Notes: a model not told the origin generated them from the letters alone. A DNA stretch of 64,000 nucleotides from Thaumarchaeota archaeon SCGC AAA007-O23 (GCA_000402075.1 ARWO01000032.1:1-64000), one strand, 5' to 3'; numbered from the stretch's first letter, positions 18,269 to 28,212 are shown. Translations and numbers: made by a program.

Positions 18269-19480
18269 CTACACATTAATGGATTTTTGAACTTGACCCT
18301 TCATATGATATGTTCTACCCCTCCACGATATTGCAGTTTTACTTTTAGCTTGAATTAGACCAGCCAAAAAACCACTAACTACAATAAAGCCGCCAACAGG
18401 TGCAAATAACGAGTATTTTATTTTCAGATCAAGTCCCTTCGTTGCATCTAATATTCCTCCGATGTACACAAGTATAGAGGCAATGCATGATATTACAAAA
18501 AGCATCAAGAATGAATCCGTACTATTGAAAAAAATTATTGAGTATCCCAATATCGGGAATGGCATAAACAGTAAAAATAAAACACCAAAAAAACTTGCTA
18601 CAGCAATTTTTGCATTTTGTAGGTACAGTGGTATCATGAGTCGTTTAAGTGCATTCCATAATGTTGGCATGTCTCTTGCCCATACCGCATCAACAAGGTG
18701 TTCACCTCTAACCATGCGCATTTTGAAGCCAGATTCTTTGACTTTTCTTCCAAGTGCGCCATCCTCAACTAGTTCGCCTTTCACGCCTTCATGTGTTCCA
18801 ACTGAATCATAAGTAGATTTTTTTATGATGAAAAAACTTCCAAAAAAATATCCAGTGCCTTTCGATGTGTCATTCACTCGTAAAGCAGAAAATCTTGTAT
18901 GTAAGAATGTGGAAATCATTGGTAATGTTATCTTCGTTATTTTATCTAAACATAGCATTCTTGGAATAACTGTTAGCGCATCAAGATCTAATGATAACAA
19001 GTGAGACACGGCAAGAGAAATCACAGAACTTGTATGAATTGTATCTGCGTCAGTAAATAACAACAAGTCTCCTGAAGCCTTCTTGTATCCTTCAATGCAT
19101 GCCCAGTTCTTTCCCATCCATCCGTCTGGTTTTGGTTTCGCATCTACCGAAATAACTTTTGGAAATTTTTCAGAATATTTTTTTATTATATCTCCGGTTG
19201 CATCGTTTGATGAATCATTAATTGTGATAATCTCATAGTTATCGTAATCCTGTTTTATGAGAGAATCAAGACATTTCCCAATAAATTTTTCTTCGTTTCG
19301 TGCAGGTAAAATTATTGAGACCTTTGGTTTTTCATGTTCCTTTTTTTCGAATTTATCCAAAAATGGCGACTCGTGGAATGTCTTTAACATGGATTTTATT
19401 AAAGCAATCCACGTTGCTGAAACTCCGATTAAAATTGCAACAAGTATGTAATTGATGATATCTAGTATTATGTTTATCAA
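18269..19480 (-). CDS. Membrane glycosyltransferase, family 2
   Basis: 403 residues. One N-terminal helix is followed by a GT-A domain: VSIILPARNEEKFI, ITINDSSND, and the DxD motif D144-A-D146 in FTDADT. ELVEDGALGRKVK provides the ED acid. Three or four C-terminal membrane helices follow (about residues 290-375). The arrangement resembles carotenoid or lipid glycosyltransferases of the CruC/CrtQ type; acceptor unknown. It starts one base after the SRPBCC gene's stop, so the two form a pair. Confidence 0.85.
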   Translation of the reverse strand: MINIILDIINYILVAILIGVSATWIALIKSMLKTFHESPFLDKFEKKEHEKPKVSIILPARNEEKFIGKCLDSLIKQDYDNYEIITINDSSNDATGDIIKKYSEKFPKVISVDAKPKPDGWMGKNWACIEGYKKASGDLLLFTDADTIHTSSVISLAVSHLLSLDLDALTVIPRMLCLDKITKITLPMISTFLHTRFSALRVNDTSKGTGYFFGSFFIIKKSTYDSVGTHEGVKGELVEDGALGRKVKESGFKMRMVRGEHLVDAVWARDMPTLWNALKRLMIPLYLQNAKIAVASFFGVLFLLFMPFPILGYSIIFFNSTDSFLMLFVISCIASILVYIGGILDATKGLDLKIKYSLFAPVGGFIVVSGFLAGLIQAKSKTAISWRGRTYHMKGQVQKSINV

Positions 19481-19900
19481 TTATGAATTCTCAGCCTTTT
19501 GTTTTATTGATTCTAGGGCTTGTTCCGTCCCACTACGTATATGCTTCTTAATCATACCAGTAAACATACCAGCCAATCCTGACATTTTAACATCCCAGTT
19601 AGCCTCAAGTAAAGAACTATCATCTTTGGGTTTAAGAGTTAATGTTTTTGAACCTTTGATTATTCCTTTGGTGAATTCAGCATAGATTTTTTCTTTTGGA
19701 TGTATGGTAATTTTTTGCATGCACTTGGAATCTCTAAATGCAATTGTTATCTCTCGAGTTACTACATTTCCATCTCTAGAAATAATTCTTGTTTCTTTAG
19801 TACCCCTCCAAAATTTTGGTTCATTATCAAGATCTGAAATTATATTCCAAACTCTATCGACTGATGCATTAATGTCAATAGATGTGTCTATGATTGCCAT
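19481..19900 (-). CDS. SRPBCC (START-like) family protein
   Basis: 139 residues with the helix-grip pattern: IDTSIDINASVDRVWNIISD at the start, a seven-stranded sheet, and a long C-terminal helix (GMIKKHIRSGTEQALESIK). Such proteins bind hydrophobic ligands in a cavity. Being fused in one unit with a membrane glycosyltransferase suggests a lipid-like ligand, which is inference. Confidence 0.8.
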   Translation of the reverse strand: MAIIDTSIDINASVDRVWNIISDLDNEPKFWRGTKETRIISRDGNVVTREITIAFRDSKCMQKITIHPKEKIYAEFTKGIIKGSKTLTLKPKDDSSLLEANWDVKMSGLAGMFTGMIKKHIRSGTEQALESIKQKAENS

Positions 19901-19974
19901 ATAGACACGGTTTTTTTTAAAAATATTAGTCTTGGTTCCGTAATTAATTTTAAACCCTGAAATGAAGATGGGTT

Positions 19975-20298
19975 ATGTCCATTAGCTATGATGACTTTAA
20001 GAAATTAGATTTACGAGTTGCAAAAATACTCAAAATAGAAGAGATTCCTGGCAAAACCAAAATCGTTAAGGGGGAGATAGATCTTGGTGATGAAACCCGA
20101 GATGTTATCATAGGCGGTGCAGAATTTTATGAACCTGAAGATTTGATTGGTAAAACTGTGATAGTAGTTGCCAATTTAGAACCCAAAAAAATGGCTGGTG
20201 TGGAATCCAATGCTATGCTTTTAGCGGCTGATGTTAACGACAAACCATTTTGGTTATCCGTTGATCCTAAAGTACAGCCTGGAACACAAATAAAATAA
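19975..20298 (+). CDS. tRNA-binding domain protein (MetG-beta/EMAPII-like)
   Basis: 107 residues comprising just the OB-fold tRNA-binding domain found at the C-terminus of bacterial MetRS, in Arc1p and EMAPII. Diagnostic segments are FKKLDLRVAKI, NLEPKKMAGVESNAMLLAA and the end VQPGTQIK. In archaea the stand-alone form is thought to assist methionyl-tRNA synthetase. ATG start; transcribed away from the SRPBCC gene. Confidence 0.9.
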   Translation: MSISYDDFKKLDLRVAKILKIEEIPGKTKIVKGEIDLGDETRDVIIGGAEFYEPEDLIGKTVIVVANLEPKKMAGVESNAMLLAADVNDKPFWLSVDPKVQPGTQIK

Positions 20299-20324
20299 TT
20301 TTTTACAAATTTAATTTAAACGTC

Positions 20325-20885
20325 TTACTCGTACTGCATTAATTTTTTTTCTTCAAGTAACGCATGAAGATTGTTAACAGATCTGTATACATCTGGCTCT
20401 TTTTTTGCACCAGTACAAACTAGTTTTCCAGATGAAAACAAAAGAATTACAGTTTTAGGCTCAACCATTCTATGTATGAGACCCGGAAATTGTTCTGGTT
20501 CATACATACTTCGTGGAAGTGTTCTTGCCGCTTGTTCCAGATGTATTCTTCCTCCTAGATTAATTGAGGCCACAATATTTTGAACAGTTACAACAGCTTC
20601 TTTTTTTACTTTAACTCCTCCCTTGCGTAGTTTTGAAACAACAAGTTTTACAGCTTTACGAGACATTGCTTCAGACTTGGCTCCGGTGCATACCATCTTA
20701 CCAGATGAAAAAATCAGAGTGGCCGTCTTTGGTGAACCGATTCGAAAAACTAAACCTGGAAACTGATCAGGATGATACTCCACATCTGCAAATTTACGTG
20801 TTATTTCGTTAAGATCCATTCTTTGGTCTACTGATGCCGAGGCTACTACATTTTCAATACTGACAATAGGTTTTGTTTGAGGCAA
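20325..20885 (-). CDS. tbp: TATA-box binding protein
   Basis: General transcription initiation factor. 186 residues made of two direct repeats of about 90 residues, each containing a FPGL(V/I)(F/H)R segment followed by PKT-x2-(I/L)-(I/L)-FSSGK(M/L)VCTGAK. It binds the TATA box and recruits TFB and RNA polymerase. The length and twofold repeat are typical of archaeal TBP. Confidence 0.97.
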   Translation of the reverse strand: MPQTKPIVSIENVVASASVDQRMDLNEITRKFADVEYHPDQFPGLVFRIGSPKTATLIFSSGKMVCTGAKSEAMSRKAVKLVVSKLRKGGVKVKKEAVVTVQNIVASINLGGRIHLEQAARTLPRSMYEPEQFPGLIHRMVEPKTVILLFSSGKLVCTGAKKEPDVYRSVNNLHALLEEKKLMQYE

Positions 20886-20971
20886 ACAGTGGTGTTCTAA
20901 TTATCCATAATAAAAACAATCACCATCTGTTTAGCCTGTAATAGTACATTTTTGTTGTCGAATAGTTTAAT

Positions 20972-22120
20972 TTGATAAAATGTTTGCTTTGGTTTGTGGA
21001 TTTTAGCAGTCTAGATGTACTTGACGAGTTTTTTGGCACGGGTGGCGATTCAAACCCGTTTATGATGCTTATTTGGTTCCTTCCCGTTATTCTTTTTGTA
21101 TTCTATGGTCAACGAATACAACTAATCATCACTTCTAGAGACATCAAAAAAGATATGGCAAAGCTGGAACAATTTAGGAATGATTCTAGAAATGAACTAA
21201 TTGATTATGTTAAACAAAAACTATCTCCTAATGGTGATCCAACCCAAAAACTTGACAGATTCTTTGATTACTTTACAATCATGCCGGTGGATATTGATCC
21301 AAATGGAATAATTCCTAAAATCCATCATCTTGTACGTTCAAGAGATGATACTACGAGAAAGCAGGTCAAGTCTATGTTCTCGGAAATTAATACATTGGAG
21401 ATTACGAAAGTCCAAAATCTTTTGGAAATAGTAGCAACATTACAACTTTTACATAAAGTTGTGAGGCATTTGTTTTTGACTGCAAAAAAACAAAACAACT
21501 ATCCACTTATTCTACCATTGCAGATGTTACTTCCGTTTATTATGGAACAGGCTGAGGCTCTTAAGGATGCTATTCCTGCATTTAAAAAGGGACAGCCAAT
21601 CGGTGATGGAATTGGTCCACTTGTAGTTGGTGGAATGATGCTTGATACAAAAAAACAAAATGCTGAGTTTGAAACTGTTTACAGTGAGTCTGAATTTGAT
21701 GGCAGAAAATTAATTCTGCTAAAGGCTGAAGGTCCATATGCTACTGTTGGTAGACCAGGTGAAGCTACTGAATCAATCGTTGAAAAACTCAAACCCGATG
21801 TCATAATTATGATTGACGCTGCGTTAAAACTAGAGGGCGAAGATTCAGGAAGTGTTGCACAAGGATTTGGAGCTGCAATAGGTGGGATTGGAATTGATAG
21901 ATTTAAGATCGAAGCAATAGCCACAAAATATGATATTCCAATATTTGCAATTGTAGTTAGGCAGTCTGTTAAAGAGGCAATTACACTCATGACGAAAGAA
22001 ATTTCCGAGCAAGCTGAAAATGTCAAAAGTCAAGTTTATGAAATGATAACCGACAATTCAAATCCTAATCAAACTGTACTTGTTATAGGTGTTGGAAACA
22101 CTTTGGGGGTTGCTCAGTAA
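20972..22120 (+). CDS. DUF1512-like membrane-anchored protein
   Basis: 382 residues from a TTG; a GTG at 20996 is an alternative start. A single membrane helix (about 28-48, FMMLIWFLPVILFVFYGQRI) is followed by a large cytosolic domain with no catalytic motif I recognise. GPYATVGRPGEA and the end VLVIGVGNTLGVAQ look like a small-ligand-binding alpha/beta part. It matches my memory of the archaeal DUF1512 family, whose function is unknown. It is followed by an overlapping small zinc-ribbon gene. Confidence 0.65.
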   Translation: MIKCLLWFVDFSSLDVLDEFFGTGGDSNPFMMLIWFLPVILFVFYGQRIQLIITSRDIKKDMAKLEQFRNDSRNELIDYVKQKLSPNGDPTQKLDRFFDYFTIMPVDIDPNGIIPKIHHLVRSRDDTTRKQVKSMFSEINTLEITKVQNLLEIVATLQLLHKVVRHLFLTAKKQNNYPLILPLQMLLPFIMEQAEALKDAIPAFKKGQPIGDGIGPLVVGGMMLDTKKQNAEFETVYSESEFDGRKLILLKAEGPYATVGRPGEATESIVEKLKPDVIIMIDAALKLEGEDSGSVAQGFGAAIGGIGIDRFKIEAIATKYDIPIFAIVVRQSVKEAITLMTKEISEQAENVKSQVYEMITDNSNPNQTVLVIGVGNTLGVAQ

Positions 22121-22299
22121 TGTCTAATAAAAATGAAATTACAACTGCATATACTTTACAACAATGCAATTCCTGCAAAGAACAATCCAAACAAAAATTT
22201 TCTGATGGTGATTATGTTTTCAAAGAAATTTCAAAATGTTCTTCATGTGATGGACAAGTAATGGTCACAAAAATTTTTGGAGAATCTCTTACCCAATAG
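22120..22299 (+). CDS. Small zinc-ribbon protein
   Basis: 59 residues with two CxxC pairs (CNSC and CSSC) spaced by about 25 residues, the layout of a zinc ribbon. The ATG overlaps the preceding stop (TAATG), so translation is coupled. Its 3' end overlaps the convergent methionine aminopeptidase gene by 11 bases. The function is unknown. Confidence 0.7.
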   Translation: MSNKNEITTAYTLQQCNSCKEQSKQKFSDGDYVFKEISKCSSCDGQVMVTKIFGESLTQ

Positions 22300-23182
22300 T
22301 AGTTACTGTGACGCCAGTTTGAGTTGGAATAAACGTATGCTCTGCTTGTGCAACCGTCTTGCCGCTTGCTTCAACAAGAATTGCATATGCTTTGACTGTC
22401 TTCTTTTTAATCAAAATGTCTAACAGTCTTCTGGCTTCCTTTTCTTCCCATTCCTTTACAATCCATCTTAATGCAAATGGCAACATGTTAAAATTGTCCC
22501 AGATGAATTCCAGTAATTTGTCAGCTTCATCGTCTTTAGTCCTTTTTCTTGAAGACAGAGCAAAGATGTTTTTAATTTTACCATTACGAACGAATCCTAG
22601 ACCATTTTTAGCTGTAACAAATGGTTCACATGCATATGCCACATCTTCTGAAAAATCAAATGAGCCAATTGACCACATGTTAGGAACTGTTTTTCCTGCA
22701 TGAATTGTATATTGATCAAGTGAATGACCGCTGAGATTGGCAATCGGTTTGAACCCCATATCCATTATAGTATTTTGAATTTTTCTTCCAACATCCTTTG
22801 ATTTCACGCCTGATTTGATCATTGACATTGCTGCCTCCAAAGCATTCTCTGCAGTCTGAACCAATGAATCGTATTGGGAATCATAGTTCACTGTTACAGC
22901 GGTGTCAGCTATATACCCATTAATCTGAGCGCCAAGATCAATTTTTATCAAGTCAGAATCTGAAACTGTTTTTGGGTCGTTTGGCTCAGCGGTGTAATGT
23001 GCTGCTACTTCGTTCAGACTAGTATTCACAGGGAATGCACATTTCGCACCTCGTTTGATAATTTCTGATTCCACATATTCACAAATTTCTGCTAGGGTAC
23101 TGCCAATCCAATCTTTCTTACGAACATTCTCTCTTACTTCTCCCGCGATTTTTCCCGCTTTTATGTAGTCTTCAATCTGCAT
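22289..23182 (-). CDS. map: Methionine aminopeptidase, type II
   Basis: Removes the initiator methionine from nascent proteins. The pita-bread fold metal ligands are all visible: KIDLGAQINGYIADTAV (two Asp), SGHSLDQYTIHAG (His), a Glu in CEPFVT and a Glu in QAEHTF. The type II helical insert precedes the last part. The frame extends to a GTG two codons upstream, but the ATG at 23182 is preferred. Length is 297 residues. Confidence 0.95.
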   Translation of the reverse strand: MQIEDYIKAGKIAGEVRENVRKKDWIGSTLAEICEYVESEIIKRGAKCAFPVNTSLNEVAAHYTAEPNDPKTVSDSDLIKIDLGAQINGYIADTAVTVNYDSQYDSLVQTAENALEAAMSMIKSGVKSKDVGRKIQNTIMDMGFKPIANLSGHSLDQYTIHAGKTVPNMWSIGSFDFSEDVAYACEPFVTAKNGLGFVRNGKIKNIFALSSRKRTKDDEADKLLEFIWDNFNMLPFALRWIVKEWEEKEARRLLDILIKKKTVKAYAILVEASGKTVAQAEHTFIPTQTGVTVTTIG

Positions 23183-23259
23183 TAACACTGGTTGATTCTG
23201 TATGTTATTAAAATCCTAATCTCCCTATCCTTGGAAGTAAAGACTAGAAGGGACTGAGT

Positions 23260-23406
23260 CTATCTAATTATTTCCTTCAGCATTGAATTTTGTTGGTATC
23301 GTGCATTTTTTAGCATAAATTTTAAAAACCTAATTTCTGATTTTATTAATTTGACTTCAATTTTAACCAGGTCCTTTCGTAATTCCTCAGAGTTACTATC
23401 TACCAT
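23260..23406 (-). CDS. Small helical hypothetical protein
   Basis: A 48-residue open frame, ATG to TAG, highly charged with an amphipathic helix (ELRKDLVKIEVKLIKSEIRF). It is the only reasonable coding content in the 344-base gap between map and tRNA-Pro. No family recognised. Coding status is uncertain. Confidence 0.4.
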   Translation of the reverse strand: MVDSNSEELRKDLVKIEVKLIKSEIRFLKFMLKNARYQQNSMLKEIIR

Positions 23407-23532
23407 AGGAAAGCAATATGTAATAAAATACAAAAATGATCAAGTTGTGAATTTCTGACTTAGTTATTGTAATTTTCTGACACAATGGAATCTCATCTAT
23501 TGTCTTAAATTGGGCAATTGTTTTTGTTTGCT

Positions 23533-23606
23533 GGGAGTGTGGTCTAGCTTGGTATGATTCTGCGTTTGGGACGCAGAGATCGCGCGTTCGAATCTCGCCA
23601 CTCCCA
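23533..23606 (+). tRNA. tRNA-Pro (anticodon TGG)
   Basis: Acceptor GGGAGTG pairs with CACTCCC, discriminator A. The anticodon stem CTGCG/CGCAG encloses TTTGGGA, giving TGG. The T arm is GCGCG-TTCGAAT-CTCGC, with one C-T mismatch at the fourth pair. CCA is not encoded and there is no intron. Confidence 0.94.
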
Positions 23607-23672
23607 TATTCTATCCTTAAAGAATTAGTGATATTTAGAACAAAATATTAACGATATACGATAAATTTTGTC

Positions 23673-24170
23673 ATGTTTCTCAGAGTTTTAATGTTAAAGC
23701 AGGATGATCCTAGAAAATGCAGCGCTGCAAAATTAGTAAAATTTGGTCTTGCAAAATCTGTTACACGAACTGCCTCACGTACATTGATTTTAAACCCATT
23801 TTCAAAAAAAACGTTATTGAATTCAGACAAAAAATTTGTTAACTCTATTACTGGAATTGATTGTTCGTGGAATCTTGTTACACCAACCTTCAAAAAACCA
23901 TTTACAGGCATATCAAGAAAGCTTCCACCATTATTAGCAGGAAACCCCATGAATTATTCTAAATTAAATAAATTATCTACTGTAGAGGCATTGGCTGGGG
24001 CTGTCTACATTTTGGGAGAGCCTGATTTGACACATGATCTTCTTCAAAAATTCAAATGGGGTAACACATTTTTTGAACTAAACAAAAACCTCCTACAAGA
24101 CTACTCAAAAGCCCAGTCAGAGGCTGAGATTCTTGAAATTTGTCATGAGTATAGGCTTGCTAATGCTTAG
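23673..24170 (+). CDS. tsr3: Tsr3/DUF367 rRNA aminocarboxypropyltransferase
   Basis: 165 residues. In eukaryotes Tsr3 transfers the aminocarboxypropyl group of SAM to a hypermodified pseudouridine of small-subunit rRNA; archaeal members share the fold. Diagnostic motifs are KQDDPRKCSAAKLVKFGLA, GIDCSWN, RKLPPLLAGNPMNY, LSTVEALAGA and FKWGNTFFELN. The start at 23673 keeps the first beta strand (FLRVLMLKQDDP). Confidence 0.9.
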   Translation: MFLRVLMLKQDDPRKCSAAKLVKFGLAKSVTRTASRTLILNPFSKKTLLNSDKKFVNSITGIDCSWNLVTPTFKKPFTGISRKLPPLLAGNPMNYSKLNKLSTVEALAGAVYILGEPDLTHDLLQKFKWGNTFFELNKNLLQDYSKAQSEAEILEICHEYRLANA

Positions 24171-24238
24171 TTTACGTAATGTTGATCAATTTCACTAACA
24201 ATTACAGATTTATTCAAGTGTAATTCAGTCGGTTCGAT

Positions 24239-26602
24239 ATGAGCGCGGAAACCAATTCAAGTGGACTTGTTCGAAGCCTTTCCCTTTCACAGGCAATAAT
24301 GATTGGTGTTGCATCAATGATTGGCGGAGCTATTTTCGTGCTAGTAGGACCTGGCATATCTGCTGCAGGCCCTGCTTTGATAATCGCATTTCTTCTTAAT
24401 GGAATTATTACTCTCTTTACTGCATTAACTTATGCTGAACTAGGATCTGCCTTGCCCGCAACTGGTGGAGGATATAAGTGGGTAAGAGAGGGACTACCCA
24501 GACCGAATTCATATCTAAGTGGTTGGATGGCATGGTTTGCGCATACTATAGCAGGCAGTCTATATGCAGTTGCGTTTGGAACATTTTTTGGGCATCTGTT
24601 AAAATCTGCAGAAATAATTGACGATGTATTTGGCATTCCTCTTGAAAAGTTATTTGCTGTAATTGCAATTATCATATTTACCATAGTCAACATTAGAGGT
24701 TCTTCACATACAGGAAAAGTAGGCAGTGCAATCACTTTTACACAATTAGGAATCATTGCTGCTTTGGTCATAGCTGCTCTTGTGGCTATGACGTTTACGA
24801 ATCCAAACTGGCCAACTAATTTTCGAGATTTCTTTCCTAACGGTACATCCGGTCTTATATTGGCAATGGGTATTACATTCATAGCATTTGAGGGCTATGA
24901 AATTATTGCACAGGCAGGGGATGAGATTAAAAAACCGAAGAAGAATATTCCTAAAGCGATTCTTGTCTCCTTGGGAATAGTAGTTTCTGTCTACATTCTT
25001 TTTGCTTTTGTCTTTATTGGTGGACTTGATCCTTTGCAAATTGGACAGCCTGCATGGGAGTTTATTGGAGATCATGGTGAGCTTGGAATAATTGAAGCTG
25101 CTGAATACTATCTTCCATTTGGTGCACTAATTGTACTGGCAGGTGGGTTTGTGTCAACATTGGCTGCATTAAACGCAACAACATTTGCTGCAAGTCGTGT
25201 TTCCTTTGCAATGGGAAGAAATCACGATTTACCTTCGGTGTTTGGTAAATTACATCCTAAATATCGAACGCCTTTTGCATCTACAATATTCTCTGCCGTC
25301 GTTATGATCACACTCGCAATGTTATTTGATCTAACAATGATTGCGCTTGCTGCAAGTGTTATGTTTTTGTTTTTGTTTGCCCAGGTTAACGTAGCCTGTA
25401 TTACAATTCGAAGAATGGCTAAAGAAAAAAAGTTAACGTATGGTTTTAAGACTCCATTCTTTCCTTTAGTTCCAGTTATTGGTTTTGCCGTTGTTTCTAT
25501 CCTTGCTGTTTACTTGCTGTTTGCCCAACCACTTAGCTGGGCAATCGCTCTTGTTTGGATAGGAGTAGGCTTTTTGATTTACAGATTGTACACATCAAAA
25601 AGAGAGAAGCAAGCCACCGCACCCCTTGTATTCAACCAAGCGCCTGAAGAAAGAAAGGAGTACAGGATTTTAGTAGTATTTTCCAAGAATACATCCACTA
25701 AACTTGCCAAGATTGCAGCGGCAATTGCTAATCAAAAGGACGGTGAAATATCTTTTCTTAGTGTTATCAATGTACCAAAGCAAACCCCATTATCTTTTGC
25801 AAACAAATCTGGCGAGACCGGAATCGGTGTATTTGATGAACTCAAGAAATCAATTTCACATTCAATACGACATAGATATCTTGTCAGGCTTTCCCATGAT
25901 CCTACCGAGGCCATATTAGCTACGGCTGAAGATGAGGGAATTAACACTATGATAGTTGATTTCTCCTTTTTACGGAATAATAGAAAATTATTATCGCTAT
26001 CTACTTGCGATATAATTGGAGTAATACCAGGAAAAGACTTTGAGAATGATATATCAAACCTCATTGTTTCATATGATCAGGGCCGTCACTCAAACCTTGG
26101 ACTTGAAATCGCACATGCAATTTCAGCTGATTCCAAAAGTAAGATAAGAGTAGTTCGTGGAATAACACAATCGCCACAGACTGAAGTCGAAATTGTTAAC
26201 AAAATTAATGAGGTTATGTTTGATCTAGACATGAAAAAAGTACAATTTGAAAAGGTGTACCCAAAAACAAAAAACATGCTAATATCATCTGAACTTTTGA
26301 AGAGCTATAACAAAACAAAGAACGGTGTTCTAATTTTAGGTGCTGGAAATCAAGCTGATACGGCGTTTAGCCCAAAGGCATTAGAGCTAGCAGATAAATC
26401 AAAAAAGACAGTATTCATAGTACGCAATCATTTGTTCTCAGAATTTCATACTAGATCATTTTTCAATATACTATTGCAAATAATAAAAGAGAACAAGATA
26501 CTATATCGTACTTACATCGAGATTTTAGCAGGAATATCCTTCGTGAAATCCAAGCAGAAGATTGGAAGATACGACGAAGAGTACTTTGATTCAAAATCCT
26601 AG
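24239..26602 (+). CDS. APC-superfamily amino acid permease with C-terminal stress-type domain
   Basis: 787 residues. The first 450 hold about twelve hydrophobic helices of the amino acid-polyamine-organocation family, with SLSQAIMIGVASMIGGAIFV and GISAAGPALIIAF at the substrate site and GITFIAFEGYEII in helix 6. From about residue 470 on (YRILVVFSKNTSTKLAKIA) a cytosolic universal-stress-protein-like region follows, probably in two copies. The fusion suggests nucleotide-regulated uptake. Substrate unknown. Confidence 0.88.
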   Translation: MSAETNSSGLVRSLSLSQAIMIGVASMIGGAIFVLVGPGISAAGPALIIAFLLNGIITLFTALTYAELGSALPATGGGYKWVREGLPRPNSYLSGWMAWFAHTIAGSLYAVAFGTFFGHLLKSAEIIDDVFGIPLEKLFAVIAIIIFTIVNIRGSSHTGKVGSAITFTQLGIIAALVIAALVAMTFTNPNWPTNFRDFFPNGTSGLILAMGITFIAFEGYEIIAQAGDEIKKPKKNIPKAILVSLGIVVSVYILFAFVFIGGLDPLQIGQPAWEFIGDHGELGIIEAAEYYLPFGALIVLAGGFVSTLAALNATTFAASRVSFAMGRNHDLPSVFGKLHPKYRTPFASTIFSAVVMITLAMLFDLTMIALAASVMFLFLFAQVNVACITIRRMAKEKKLTYGFKTPFFPLVPVIGFAVVSILAVYLLFAQPLSWAIALVWIGVGFLIYRLYTSKREKQATAPLVFNQAPEERKEYRILVVFSKNTSTKLAKIAAAIANQKDGEISFLSVINVPKQTPLSFANKSGETGIGVFDELKKSISHSIRHRYLVRLSHDPTEAILATAEDEGINTMIVDFSFLRNNRKLLSLSTCDIIGVIPGKDFENDISNLIVSYDQGRHSNLGLEIAHAISADSKSKIRVVRGITQSPQTEVEIVNKINEVMFDLDMKKVQFEKVYPKTKNMLISSELLKSYNKTKNGVLILGAGNQADTAFSPKALELADKSKKTVFIVRNHLFSEFHTRSFFNILLQIIKENKILYRTYIEILAGISFVKSKQKIGRYDEEYFDSKS

Positions 26603-26640
26603 TAATGTTGAAATTACTGATTGAATTAACATAATCAAGT

Positions 26641-26922
26641 GTGAGCTGGTGGACGACACGCTGCTACGGCAGAGGAAACTCCTCCCTTCATACAGGATGT
26701 GTGATCTGTAGATGGATAGTCAGAGATGGCTGGCAACAGAACAGAAAAAAATCCCATCTGGAGTGTACAGTGATGGTACTGCCTGAGGTTTCCAGAGACG
26801 GAATGAAAATCTGTCCCGCACGAAGCAAGGCCAAAACGAACCCTATGTTCCTGTACTAGGTTCAGGTAGGCCGCAAAGCGAAATATCGTTAAAACAGAAG
26901 GAGGGTTACGGCCAGCACTCAC
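26641..26922 (+). ncRNA. rnpB: RNase P RNA (archaeal type)
   Basis: Catalytic RNA that matures tRNA 5' ends. The ends form a P1-like helix: GTGAGCTGG at the 5' end against CCAG-CA-CTCAC at the 3' end. Conserved region I is GAGGAAACTCC (26672-26682). The conserved region V-like ACAGAA followed by GGGTTAC lies at 26894-26907. About 282 nt, matching archaeal type A molecules. Its 3' end touches the convergent gene at 26923 with no spacer. Confidence 0.9.
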
Positions 26923-28212
26923 TTATTCTTTTGACTCAAAACCTTTTGGCATTGCACCACCTTTACTTGATGGTTTGTCTTCAGTCTTTTCTTCAACCTG
27001 TGGTTTTTCTTCATCGTAGTAACTTCTGTGTTGATTATAATCTTCCAAACCTTTTACTTGTGCTTCTCCTCGGACAGTTTGGTATCCGCCTGAACTTGCA
27101 CTTGTCTGTACACCAGTGAGTTGTGATGGGTCAATACCAGTTTGTTGATAATGCCCTTTTTCTTTTGATAGTTTTCTTTTACTCATAAACATCATTGCAA
27201 TACCACCCAGTGCTGCCATACCAGCCATTCCATAGAGAATAAATGCTGGAAATTCTCCAGACGATGTTGATGCATATCCTTCAGGCGCATTTGGGGTAAC
27301 GCCAAAAATTTCTGAATTATCTAATGTATCTCTGTTTGCAAATCCAATTATGTCGATACTTGCATTACCAGATGACTCGTAAGTTGTCACTCGGTATATT
27401 TTATCAGAACTAAACGTAGATTCGTGTACTTGTTCTCTTATCAATCCCTCTCGAAGACTGCTTTCTCCCATTGTAAAGGACGAAATTACAGAACCTGTTT
27501 GAAATCCATATTGTGAAGCATCTGCACCTATTCCAGTTGGATCAAACAAAAAGTGCCAGTTTCCAATCGGTTGTGCTTTTATTTCATCTCCGTCCATTAG
27601 TCTGGTAGAAAGAAGTTCTCCAGCATCACTAGCCTTAAGTGATAAAGCCAATGTTGGTGTGAATCTTTCAAAGGTTGAGATTGGCATGTTGATTTCAACG
27701 TCACCGTATGTGGGTGTACTTATTACAACAGGTCCAACGGCACCAAACCCTCTCCAGTCTACATCCAAAAGAGTTGGATCATTTCCGGAGCCGGCTTTAA
27801 TCACAAAATTGTGAATTGTAGGATGTAGTACGACAGTATAATCTACTGACATGCTTGAAGTTCTTCCAGTCATTAATGAGTTGTAATCTACAGTAAGGTC
27901 AGTAATCTGAGCTATGCTACCTTGTGAAAGTATGTACGAATTTATTTTTGAAATTAATGATTGCACGCTAGGATTTGATGAATCAGCAGAAAATATAATT
28001 TGATGATTTTTTCCATACATCGTTTCAGCTAGTTGCCCGCCATCCGAATAGTCTATGTTAACTGACCTTTGGTATGTCATCTTAGCAATTGCAGTATCTG
28101 AATTAGGGTCAATAGTAACTTCCAGCTGAGATGATGCTAAAACAGGTGAAATGCTTCCAATAGCAATAAAAATGGACAAAAATGCTATAATTACTACAAT
28201 TTTTCTTTGCAC
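26923..28212 (-). CDS. Secreted, C-terminally anchored hypothetical protein
   Basis: 429 residues. A cleavable-looking signal peptide (residues 3-26, ending PVLASS) leads a large beta-rich extracellular domain of about 290 residues. A single membrane helix (FPAFILYGMAGMAALGGIAMMF, about 320-340) and a polar cytosolic tail of about 90 residues follow. This type I topology is seen in envelope proteins of this phylum; the family is not recognised. The stop codon directly abuts the RNase P RNA 3' end. Confidence 0.75.
   Translation of the reverse strand: MQRKIVVIIAFLSIFIAIGSISPVLASSQLEVTIDPNSDTAIAKMTYQRSVNIDYSDGGQLAETMYGKNHQIIFSADSSNPSVQSLISKINSYILSQGSIAQITDLTVDYNSLMTGRTSSMSVDYTVVLHPTIHNFVIKAGSGNDPTLLDVDWRGFGAVGPVVISTPTYGDVEINMPISTFERFTPTLALSLKASDAGELLSTRLMDGDEIKAQPIGNWHFLFDPTGIGADASQYGFQTGSVISSFTMGESSLREGLIREQVHESTFSSDKIYRVTTYESSGNASIDIIGFANRDTLDNSEIFGVTPNAPEGYASTSSGEFPAFILYGMAGMAALGGIAMMFMSKRKLSKEKGHYQQTGIDPSQLTGVQTSASSGGYQTVRGEAQVKGLEDYNQHRSYYDEEKPQVEEKTEDKPSSKGGAMPKGFESKE

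Noticed and set aside
26635..26922. 95-residue open frame on the minus strand
   Set aside because: It is antisense to the RNase P RNA and has no protein motif.
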